Assembly (NCBI GenBank): GCA_014802045.1
Contig: JAAVDA010000013.1
Location: 1-64,000 of the forward strand
DNA: 64,000 bases
Direction: 5' to 3'
Source of the DNA: Bacteroides sp.
Lineage (GTDB): Bacteria; Bacteroidota; Bacteroidia; Bacteroidales; Muribaculaceae
Positions 27,553-36,800 of this stretch are shown piece by piece. The position numbers and the translations under genes are program-made. Within the stretch, counting starts at the first letter, position 1. Each line of letters begins with the position of its first letter. The notes below the pieces were generated by a model. The model saw nothing but the letters and a program-made list of their open reading frames with translations. It was not told where the DNA came from and did not search any database.

Positions 27553-29886
27553 ATGATTAAAAATCTCGTCATCGTAGAGTCGCCTGCCAAGGCGAAAACC
27601 ATAGGCAAATTTCTCGGCAACGACTACACTGTCATGTCGAGCTACGGTCATATACGCGATCTCCGGAAGAAAGATTTCAGCATAGAGAAAGATAATGATT
27701 TCACACCGGTCTATGAGGTGCCGGAAGACAAGAAGAAACTTGTGGGCGAACTCCGGAAAGCCGCTTCCGAAGCCGAGACCGTGTGGCTGGCTTCCGATGA
27801 AGACCGCGAAGGAGAAGCCATAGCGTGGCACCTTTATGAAGAGCTGGGGCTGAAGCCTGAGAATACGAAGCGAATCGTGTTTCACGAGATTACGAAAGAT
27901 GCAATCCTCAATGCCATCGCCAATCCGCGGAGCATAGACCTCAATCTGGTCGATGCCCAGCAGGCGCGCCGAGTGCTCGACCGCATAGTAGGCTTTGAGC
28001 TTTCGCCCGTGCTGTGGAAGAAAATAAAGCCTTCGCTCTCCGCCGGGCGAGTGCAGAGTGTGGCCGTGAGATTGATAGTGGAGCGTGAGGAGGAAATCAG
28101 AGATTTCAAAGCCGAGCCCTATTTCCGTGTGACCGGCAATTTCCGCACGGCAGCCAATGCCGAAATCAAAGCCGAATTATCCCGCCGTCTCACCGACGAG
28201 GCTTCAGCCAAAGAGTTTGTGGAAGCTTGTGCTGATGCGCAATTCACCGTGGGCGAAGTGACCGTGAAAGAGGCCATGAGGTCGCCGGCTCCGCCGTTCA
28301 CCACCTCAACCCTCCAGCAGGAAGCCTCACGCAAACTCGGATTCACAGTGTCGCAGACCATGATGGTGGCCCAGCGCCTATATGAGGCCGGACACATCAC
28401 CTATATGCGTACTGACTCTCTGAATCTCTCTACTCTGGCTCTCAATGCCATTTCAAAAGAAATCACCGATAAGCTCGGCGCCCGCTATCTGAAGCGCCGC
28501 AAATACCACACTTCGTCAAAGGGCGCTCAGGAGGCTCACGAAGCTATCCGCCCCACATATGCCGACAAACGCACTATTGACGGCACCGCGCAAGAGAAAC
28601 GTCTCTACGACCTTATATGGAAGCGCACCATGGCTTCGCAGATGGCCGATGCGGAGATTGAGAAAACCACTGTTGAAATCAAACCCTCCACACGCAAGGA
28701 GCATTTCACTGCCAACGGCGAAGTGATAAAATTTGATGGCTTTCTGAGAGTATATATCGAGAGCACTGATGATGCGCAGGAGGGTGGCGACACTCTTTCC
28801 GGCATCCTCCCTCAGGTGGCCGAGGGTGAGAAACTCACTGCCGAGACAATTATGGCTATGGAACGCTTCACCCAGCATCCCCCACGCTACACCGAGGCTT
28901 CACTGGTGAAAAAGATGGAGGAGCTCGGCATCGGGCGTCCGTCTACCTATGCCCCGACCATCTCTACCATCCAGCAGCGTGGCTATGTGGAGAAAGGCGA
29001 CCGCCCCGGCGAGAAACACTCGCTGCTCACCCTCGCCCTCACAGACGGCAAGGTCACAAGCTCGCGCCGCTCGGAAACCACAGGAGCCGACAAGGGCAAA
29101 CTTCTCCCCACCGATACCGGCATGGTGGTCAATGAATTTCTGACCGAATATTTCCCGAATGTGCTTGATTATAACTTCACCGCATCTGTAGAGGAACGCT
29201 TTGACCAGATTGCAGAGGGAAATGCCAACTGGAACAACGAAATCGGAGAGTTCTACGGAGTGTTCCACCCCGAAGTGACCAAAGCCAACGAGATGAGACT
29301 TGAGCACAAGGTGGGCGAACGTATGCTCGGCATCGACCCTGAAAGCGGCAAACCGGTTTCGGTGAAAATCGGCCGTTTCGGTCCTGTGGTGCAGATTGGC
29401 GACAGCGCCGACACAGAGAAACCCCGGTTTGCGTCCCTGCGCAAGGAGCAGTCGGTGTTTGATCTCACTCTCGAAGAGGCTCTGAAACTTTTCGACCTGC
29501 CGAGAAATCTGGGAGAGTTCGAAGGCTCTGAAGTGAGCGTAGGTGTGGGTCGTTTCGGCCCCTATGTGCGCCACGCCGGTAAATTCGTGTCAATACCCAA
29601 AGATTTGAGCCCCACGGAAATTTCACTCGAAGAAGCCATAGAACTGATAGCCGCCAAGCGCGACTCAGACAGCAAAAAGGTGGTGAAGAGTTTTGAAGAA
29701 GACCCTGACCTCCAGATACTCAACGGCCGCTACGGAGTGTATATCTCCTACAAGAAAGCTAACTATAAGATACCCAAAACCGTGGCCGACCCCGCAGCTC
29801 TCACTCTCGAAGAGTGCATGAAGATAATCGACGAACAACCCGAGGCAGCCAAAAAGTCAACCCGACGCAAAGCTGCGAAAAAATAA
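27553..29886 (+). CDS. topA: DNA topoisomerase I
   Basis: A 777-residue type IA topoisomerase that relaxes negative supercoils. The TOPRIM domain starts LVIVESPAKAKTIGKFLG and holds the acidic triad around DEDREGEAIAWH. The active-site Tyr is Y284 in HITYMRTDSLN. The C-terminus carries three TopoC-type repeats (IGRFGPVVQIG, VGRFGPYVRHAGKF, NGRYGVYISYKKANY) and a basic tail (KSTRRKAAKK). I see no Cys zinc fingers, in contrast to the E. coli enzyme; repeats without zinc are common in this phylum. The RluA-family gene follows after 10 bases. Confidence 0.96.
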   Translation: MIKNLVIVESPAKAKTIGKFLGNDYTVMSSYGHIRDLRKKDFSIEKDNDFTPVYEVPEDKKKLVGELRKAASEAETVWLASDEDREGEAIAWHLYEELGLKPENTKRIVFHEITKDAILNAIANPRSIDLNLVDAQQARRVLDRIVGFELSPVLWKKIKPSLSAGRVQSVAVRLIVEREEEIRDFKAEPYFRVTGNFRTAANAEIKAELSRRLTDEASAKEFVEACADAQFTVGEVTVKEAMRSPAPPFTTSTLQQEASRKLGFTVSQTMMVAQRLYEAGHITYMRTDSLNLSTLALNAISKEITDKLGARYLKRRKYHTSSKGAQEAHEAIRPTYADKRTIDGTAQEKRLYDLIWKRTMASQMADAEIEKTTVEIKPSTRKEHFTANGEVIKFDGFLRVYIESTDDAQEGGDTLSGILPQVAEGEKLTAETIMAMERFTQHPPRYTEASLVKKMEELGIGRPSTYAPTISTIQQRGYVEKGDRPGEKHSLLTLALTDGKVTSSRRSETTGADKGKLLPTDTGMVVNEFLTEYFPNVLDYNFTASVEERFDQIAEGNANWNNEIGEFYGVFHPEVTKANEMRLEHKVGERMLGIDPESGKPVSVKIGRFGPVVQIGDSADTEKPRFASLRKEQSVFDLTLEEALKLFDLPRNLGEFEGSEVSVGVGRFGPYVRHAGKFVSIPKDLSPTEISLEEAIELIAAKRDSDSKKVVKSFEEDPDLQILNGRYGVYISYKKANYKIPKTVADPAALTLEECMKIIDEQPEAAKKSTRRKAAKK

Positions 29887-29896
29887 GACAGTTGAA

Positions 29897-30817
29897 ATGA
29901 AGCGTCCCAACCATAAACCAGGAGCCGAACGTCAGGCTTTCAAGCCCGATGTAATAGAAAAATACAGCGTGACCGCTCCCTCCACCTTGCTGGAATATCT
30001 GCTGCAAGTGATGCCCCAGCGCAAGCGTACGAACGTGAAAGAGCTGCTCAAGCATAATCAGGTGGCAGTCAACGGCATGCCCGTGACACAGTTTGATGCT
30101 CCCCTGGCCGAGGGCGACGAGGTGAAGGTCAACCTTACCCGCGAGTTCAAGGTGTTCTATCACCGCCGGCTCAAAATTGTGTATGAAGATGACGATATCA
30201 TCGTTGTCAACAAAGGTTACGGTCTCCTGTCGATGGGCAATGACAAGGTGAAAGACGGCACAGCCTATTCGATACTGCGGGATTATGTGAAATGGGGCGA
30301 CCCGCGAAACAAAATATTCATAGTCCACCGTCTGGACCGCGACACATCCGGGCTTATGGTGTTTGCTAAAAACGAGGAGGCCAAAGAGAAACTGCAGCAC
30401 AACTGGAACAATATGGTGCTCGAAAGAAAGTATCTGGCTGTGGTGGAAGGCACTCCCGAGCCCCCGCAGGGCACAGTCAAGAGCTATCTGACCGAAAATT
30501 CTCAATTTGAGGTCTACAGCACCAACGACCCCACCCAGGGCAAGCTCGCAGTGACCCGCTATTCGACCCTGAAATCGCGCGGCAAATATGCACTCCTCGA
30601 AGTGGAGCTCGACACCGGCCGCAAGAATCAGATAAGAGTGCATATGAAAGATCTGGGCCACCCCATAGCCGGCGACAGAAAATATGGAGCGGATTCAAGC
30701 CCCATCCACAGGCTCGCGCTTCATGCCCGCACCCTCCGGTTTGTCCATCCTATAAGCCGTAAGGAGATGAGCTTCACCACCCCTATTCCGGCATCGTTTG
30801 CCTCGATGGTCAAGTGA
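29897..30817 (+). CDS. RluA-family pseudouridine synthase
   Basis: A 306-residue synthase with an N-terminal S4 RNA-binding domain (NVKELLKHNQVAVNG, about 48-62) and the RluA catalytic motif VHRLDRDTSGLMVFAKN (Asp in HRLDRDTSG, about residue 146). C-terminal motifs are TGRKNQIRVHM and HPIAGDRKYG. It isomerises uridine to pseudouridine in rRNA or tRNA; the target site cannot be assigned (RluC/RluD-like layout). It is probably co-transcribed with topA. Confidence 0.92.
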   Translation: MKRPNHKPGAERQAFKPDVIEKYSVTAPSTLLEYLLQVMPQRKRTNVKELLKHNQVAVNGMPVTQFDAPLAEGDEVKVNLTREFKVFYHRRLKIVYEDDDIIVVNKGYGLLSMGNDKVKDGTAYSILRDYVKWGDPRNKIFIVHRLDRDTSGLMVFAKNEEAKEKLQHNWNNMVLERKYLAVVEGTPEPPQGTVKSYLTENSQFEVYSTNDPTQGKLAVTRYSTLKSRGKYALLEVELDTGRKNQIRVHMKDLGHPIAGDRKYGADSSPIHRLALHARTLRFVHPISRKEMSFTTPIPASFASMVK

Positions 30818-30871
30818 CGGCGGCTACAGGAGCCCGGATTCAGCTCCCAAAACCTTGCGATGAAAGGGTAA

Positions 30872-30915
30872 TTTGCATTTTCATTTCTCACTTTTGATTT
30901 TTCTGGTTATCTTTG
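30872..30915 (+). promoter_or_regulatory. Promoter region of lptD-like gene
   Basis: A -7 box TATCTTTG (30908-30915) is preceded by the 15-mer TTTGCATTTTCATTT (30872-30886), found at exactly the same distance before sufE. A 7-bp inverted repeat ATTTGAG/CTCAAAT (30940-30958) lies over the proposed TTG start. Confidence 0.6.
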
Positions 30916-30941
30916 CAGGGTAAACCATTACGAAGTCACAT

Positions 30942-33767
30942 TTGAGGCATTCTCAAATCTATATAATCCTACTGATGGCCCTCCTTTGGGTCGCGACAGC
31001 CACCGCCGGCTCACGGGCTTATATGCCCGGCGAAGAGGCAGGGCTGATGCGTCGTGCGGTGGACGAGCCGGACAGTGTTGCAGGAGTTAATCTTGCGGCA
31101 GACAGCATCATGCCCGACACGATATCTCGTGCAGACTCTACCCAACCCCACCTCACCCCCTCCCAGATGCGCCGCCGCAGGCTTCCGGCAGACACCACTG
31201 CTGCCACCAATCAGGCAGTGAAGCCGCGAATCTCACGCGTGAAAACCGACATAAACAACGCCGTGGATATCTCTGCGGCCGACTCCATGGTGATAATGGG
31301 TCGCAACAACGCGTTTCTCTACGGCACAGGAAGTGTGGTCTACGGCAACCAGCAGATAGATGCCGACGAAATTCATCTCGACATGGCCACCAACACGGTC
31401 TATGCCGTGGGCCGACCCGACTCTACGGGCGAAGTGCAGGGCAATCCGGTGTTTCAGGACGGCGGAGCCTCCTATACAGCCAAGACCATGGAATATAACT
31501 TCCGCTCGGAGAAAGGCATAATCACCGACATAATCACCGAGCAGGGAGAGGGATATCTCACCGGCGGACGCGCAAAGAAAGTGGAAGAAAACACATTCTA
31601 TCTGCAAGACGGACGCTACACCACCTGCGACCATCACGACAACCCCCACTTCTGGTTTCAGCTGACCAAAGCCAAGGTGAAACCTCAGAAAGATATCGTG
31701 TTCGGACCCACCTACCTCGTGCTCGCAGGCCTCCCGCTGCCTCTCGCTGTGCCGTTCGGCTATTTTCCCTTTTCCGATAAATACTCCTCCGGCATCATCT
31801 TTCCCACATTCGGCGACGATTACAACCGCGGATTCTATCTGAGCAACGGCGGATATTACTTTGCCATTTCCGACAATATCGACCTTGCCCTGACCGGAGA
31901 AATCTACACCAAAGGCTCGTGGGGATTGCAGGCGCGGTCGGCCTACGTGCGCCGCTACAAATATTCCGGCTCGTTCAATCTCAGCTATCTTAAAACCATA
32001 ACCGGCGACAAGGGTGCTCCCGACTATTCGGCCATGACCAACTTCCAGGTGCTATGGAGCCACTCGCAGGATTCTAAAGCCAATCCGGCGCTCAACTTCT
32101 CTGCATCGGTCAACTTCACCACCTCCGGCTACTCGCGCAACGACCTCAACAGCTACTATTCCAACTCGTTTACTGAAAACACCAAGAGCTCGTCAATCAA
32201 CCTCACCTACCGCAAGCCGGGTTCGAAATGGTCTGTGTCGACCAACGCAAGCATAGCGCAGCGCACACAAGACTCCACCCTGTCGGTGTCGCTTCCCAAC
32301 GTCACCGTCACCCTCTCGCAAATCGCCCCGTTCAAGCGCAAGGTGGCTGTGGGATCAGAAAAATGGTATGAGAAGATAAAATTATCATACTCCGGTGTGT
32401 TTAACAACTCTCTCACCGCCCAGCAAAACCAGTTTTTCAAGAAGAGCCTGATTAAAGACTGGCGCAACGGTATGCGTCACTCCATACCGATTTCAGCCAC
32501 ATTCAATGCCTTCAACTACATCAACATCACCCCCTCGATTTCGCTGACCGACAGGATGTATACCACCAAAATCAAGCGTCAGTGGGATCCTAACGCCGCT
32601 GTAGAGGTGTGCGACACCAGCTACAGTCTCTACAACGTGTGGGATTTCTCGGCCTCGATGTCGTTCAGCACCAAAGTCTACGGTTTCTTCCAGCCCCTGC
32701 CGTTCTTAGGCAACAAAGTGAAGATGATACGCCACGTGCTCACCCCCACTGTGTCGCTGAGCGCTTCGCCCGACTTCGGCTCCCCCTTCTTCGGCTACTA
32801 TGGCAACTATCAGTATCCCGACGCTCAGGGAGTGATGCAGACCCGCACCTATTCCCTCTTCCCCAACAGCCTTTTCGGTGTGCCCGGACAAGGCAAATCG
32901 GGCACAGTGTCATATTCGCTCGCCAACAATCTGGAGATGAAGGTGCGCGACGACAACGATTCAATCGGAGAGCGGAAAATCTCTCTCATAGAGAACTTTG
33001 CCGTGAGCCAGAGCTATAACTTCGCTGCCGACTCGCTCAACTGGAGCAACATCAACACTACCCTGCTGCTGAAACTGATGAAGAATTTCAATCTCAATCT
33101 GTCGGCAGTGTGGGATGTCTACACCTATCAGCTCAATTCGGCCGGCAATCCGGTGAGAGTCAATGTGCCGCGCTGGAAAGCCGGCAAAGGCCTGGCTAAA
33201 CTGTCGAGCACCGGCACATCATTCTCCTACACGCTCAACAACGACACATTCAAACGGAAAAAGAAGAACACCGACACCCCCACACCCACCGGCCCCGACT
33301 CCAGAGACCCGAATGACCCTCTTGCCAATGCCCCTAATGCCGACGACGATTCAAGAGGCAATGTGGAAAACAATACCGATATAGGCACAGACGGGTATAT
33401 GAAATGGGATGTGCCATGGAGCCTGAGCATAAACTACTCCATCGGTTATGCCTACGGCACATTCAACAAAGAGAAGATGGACTATAACGGAAAAGTCACA
33501 CAAAATCTGAGCTTCTCGGGCAATATACGTCCTACTGCCAACTGGAACTTCAGTTTCAGCGCGAGCTATAATTTCGACACCCACAAGATAGCCTATATGA
33601 ACTGTAATATCTCACGCGACCTCCACTGCTTCACCATGCGTGCGAGCTTTGTGCCCGTGGGACCCTACAAAAGCTATAATTTCCATATATCGGTCAACTC
33701 CTCGCTGCTGTCGGATGTGAAGTATGACAAGCGTTCGTCCTCCAGCAACGGCGTGACATGGTATTGA
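30942..33767 (+). CDS. lptD: LPS-assembly protein LptD (Bacteroidota type)
   Basis: A 941-residue outer-membrane protein. A short hydrophobic signal (IYIILLMALLWVATATA) is followed by a low-complexity Asp/Ser/Thr region, then an OstA/LptA-like jellyroll (about 115-215; GTGSVVYGNQQIDADEIHLD is its first part), and a long C-terminal beta-barrel with many Tyr/Asn/Ser-rich strands. In the family it forms, with LptE, the channel that inserts LPS into the outer leaflet. The start is uncertain: TTG at 30942 gives the better signal peptide, while the first ATG is at 30975. An internal acidic/Pro-rich linker lies around residues 770-810. It is upstream of tamB/tamA, making an envelope-biogenesis cluster. 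Confidence 0.85.
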   Translation: MRHSQIYIILLMALLWVATATAGSRAYMPGEEAGLMRRAVDEPDSVAGVNLAADSIMPDTISRADSTQPHLTPSQMRRRRLPADTTAATNQAVKPRISRVKTDINNAVDISAADSMVIMGRNNAFLYGTGSVVYGNQQIDADEIHLDMATNTVYAVGRPDSTGEVQGNPVFQDGGASYTAKTMEYNFRSEKGIITDIITEQGEGYLTGGRAKKVEENTFYLQDGRYTTCDHHDNPHFWFQLTKAKVKPQKDIVFGPTYLVLAGLPLPLAVPFGYFPFSDKYSSGIIFPTFGDDYNRGFYLSNGGYYFAISDNIDLALTGEIYTKGSWGLQARSAYVRRYKYSGSFNLSYLKTITGDKGAPDYSAMTNFQVLWSHSQDSKANPALNFSASVNFTTSGYSRNDLNSYYSNSFTENTKSSSINLTYRKPGSKWSVSTNASIAQRTQDSTLSVSLPNVTVTLSQIAPFKRKVAVGSEKWYEKIKLSYSGVFNNSLTAQQNQFFKKSLIKDWRNGMRHSIPISATFNAFNYINITPSISLTDRMYTTKIKRQWDPNAAVEVCDTSYSLYNVWDFSASMSFSTKVYGFFQPLPFLGNKVKMIRHVLTPTVSLSASPDFGSPFFGYYGNYQYPDAQGVMQTRTYSLFPNSLFGVPGQGKSGTVSYSLANNLEMKVRDDNDSIGERKISLIENFAVSQSYNFAADSLNWSNINTTLLLKLMKNFNLNLSAVWDVYTYQLNSAGNPVRVNVPRWKAGKGLAKLSSTGTSFSYTLNNDTFKRKKKNTDTPTPTGPDSRDPNDPLANAPNADDDSRGNVENNTDIGTDGYMKWDVPWSLSINYSIGYAYGTFNKEKMDYNGKVTQNLSFSGNIRPTANWNFSFSASYNFDTHKIAYMNCNISRDLHCFTMRASFVPVGPYKSYNFHISVNSSLLSDVKYDKRSSSSNGVTWY

Positions 33768-33878
33768 ACCGCTAAACAAAACAGCCCCGGCAGGGGTTGT
33801 AATATGGAGTAGCCGGCAGAAAGTAGGGCTATATCACATTTCACCCCCCTATATATCCCCTCACGGAGGGATTACATT

Positions 33879-36800
33879 ATGCTTAGAAAAATCGGTAAGA
33901 TAATACTATGGGTGCTGATTTCCGCTGTGGTTCTTGTCATAGCGGCAGCCGTGGCACTATATATACCCGCCGTACAGAATTTTGCAAAAGATATAGCCAT
34001 CCGCGAAGTCAGCAAGTCGACCGGCATGAATATATCGCTCGACAGACTGCGGCTTAACTTCCCGCTTAATGTGGCACTGGAAGGGGTGACGGTGATAGAA
34101 GCCACCGGCGACACTATGGTTACGGCCTCATCTATTGCTGTAGACGTAAAGTTTCTTCCACTGCTCAAAGGAGAGATAGATGTTGCATCGGCAAATCTGC
34201 GCCACGCTTTCTATCAGATGGGCACCCCCGATTCGGCAATGTGGCTCAGAGCGAGAGTAGACCGGCTCGATGCCGACGGAGTGTCGCTAAATCTCAAGAG
34301 CGGAGATATTGATCTTGACCGCGCAAAGCTCAACGGCGCAAAGGTGAGACTCATCATGAACGATTCGATAGCCGTGCCGACCGACACGGCTTCGGCCACC
34401 ACTCCAATGAAAATAAGAGCCAACGAGATAGAGCTCCGTAATGTGGACTATACGATGAGCATGCTCCCTATTATCGACTCCCTCTCGGCAACAGTGCCAT
34501 TGGCCCGCCTGACCAAAGGATTCATTGACACCGGGCGGAGACTTATTGATGCCGAATCGCTGAGCGTAGACTCCGTGTCGGCACTCTATCTGTTGCCCAC
34601 AGCCGACTACACAGCTACTCATCCGGCCCCTACCGACACAGTAGCCCCTACACCCGACTCACTGATGTGGGACATAACCGCCCGGAAGATAGAACTCACT
34701 GGCCGAACGGCCACCTATGCCGTGAGAGGCGCCGAACCGCTCCCGGGATTAGACCTGAACTATCTTCAGGCCAAGGATATAGCCATACGGGTAGATTCGT
34801 TCTATAACCGTGGCACCCAAATCAGAGTGCCTCTCACACAGCTGAGTGCAACCGAAAGAAGCGGCATAAAGCTCAATGCCACCGGTCTCTTCACGATGGA
34901 TTCGGTAATGCATGCCCGCAATTTCAATATCTCCACCGCATTCTCCACCATGCAGCTCAATGCAGCCATGGGTATGGGCGACCTCACCACCGACAGCTCG
35001 CTCCCCTTGACACTCGATGCCATAGCCTCTATCGGGCTGGCCGATATAGAGCTTGCATATCCGTCGCTCGGCCCGAACCTCCGGCCGCTCCCCCGCTCTT
35101 CCGACCTGTCGCTCAAAGCCGATATTGACGGCACAGCCGGACTGATAAACATCCGTGAACTTTCGGCGTCGCTGCCCGGCTTCATGGATTTCAAGGCAAG
35201 AGGCGAAATTGCTGATGCAATGGACTTCAACAAGATGAGCGGACAGGTGGACCTCAACGGCACATTCACCGGACTCAACCGGCTCAAGCCCACTCTGCTC
35301 GAAGCAAAAGTGGCCCATATGGTGAATATCCCGGCCATGACCCTCAAAGGACGTGTGGACTATAAACCCGGAGAGATAGACGGCCGGATGGCGCTCACCG
35401 CCGCCGGCGGACATATGGCACTCGGCGGAGGATGGAAACAGCGTAGCGAAGGCTACACTGCCGATCTGATGCTCGACCGTTTCCCGGTCAATCAGTTCCT
35501 GCCTGAAATGGGCATAGGAGAAATAACCCTCACCGCAACCGCTTCCGGCCACGGATATGATCCGATGTCGGCCCGCACAGCCATGCATGTGAACATCGAG
35601 GTAGACGAAGCATTTTACATGAACGAACGCTACAGCGACGTGACCGCCGACCTCACTCTCGCCGACGGACACGCCGAGGGTTCTATCGTGTCTAACAACC
35701 CTTCGGCCGAAATAGACGTGGATCTCACAGCCAACCTCGGCAGAGAGGGATATGAATGGGACATAGAGGGCGACATACATCATCTCGACCTCATGGCTAT
35801 GAAACTTTCGCCCACACCAAATTCCGGCTCGCTGTCTATTGCCACCACCGGTACCATGAGCGCTGATGCCCGCAATATAGACGCAAGCATGACAGTGAGA
35901 CATGTAGACTGGAGTCTCGGCGAGAAGAAACTCATCATCCCCGAACTGAAGGCCGATCTGAACGCCAGCGACAGCATAGTCGGTGCCCAAATAGCCTCCG
36001 GCGACATAAACGGTCAGGTGGCTGCATTCTGCCCGCTCGACACCCTGCTCGGGAAATTGTCGGGAATTTCGGCTGTGCTCGACTCGGCCATAGCCAACAA
36101 AACAGCCGATATCAGAGCTCTGCAAAGAGCCATACCTCCGATGGAGATGGCGCTCACTGCCGGACAATCCAACTTCCTGACCGAATATCTGGAGCAGTCT
36201 AAGATGGGATTCAAGAGTGTGGCGGTCAACTTCCATAACGACACCCTGATGTCGTTCAACACATCGGTGGTGCGTTTCGTGACCGGCGACACCAAACTCG
36301 ACACCATTACATTCGGAGCCGTGCAGCAGGGAAAATATCTCGCATTCAAGGGTGCGCTCAACAACCGCCCGGGCACACTCGATCAGTTTGCCCACGTGAA
36401 TCTCACCGGCTTTCTTTCCGACGACAAACTCGGGTTGCTTCTGCGTCAGCGCGATATCGAAGACAAGCAGGGATTCTTCCTCGGCATGAGCCTCACCATG
36501 AACGATTCGCTTGCCACACTTCGCTTCGTGCCCTACACCCCCACCGTGGGCTACAAGAAGTGGACCCTCAATTCCGACAACTTCATATCCTATAGCTTCC
36601 CCGACCGCCATATCGACGCCAATCTGGCCATGCAGTCAGACAAGAGCTACATCAAAGTGTTTACCCAGCATAATCCTGCCGACACTCTCCACCACCATCA
36701 GGAAGACCTGATAGTGCAGCTCTCGGATATACATCTGTCTGACTGGCTCTCCATCTCGCCGTTTGCCCCACCGGTGAAAGGCGATCTCGGAGCCGATCTG

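Noticed and set aside
34749-36611. 620-codon open frame on the minus strand inside tamB
   Set aside because: It is the shadow of the repetitive TamB sequence in the opposite strand: rich in His, Gly, Cys and Arg, no family resemblance, no promoter, and fully inside a strong family match.
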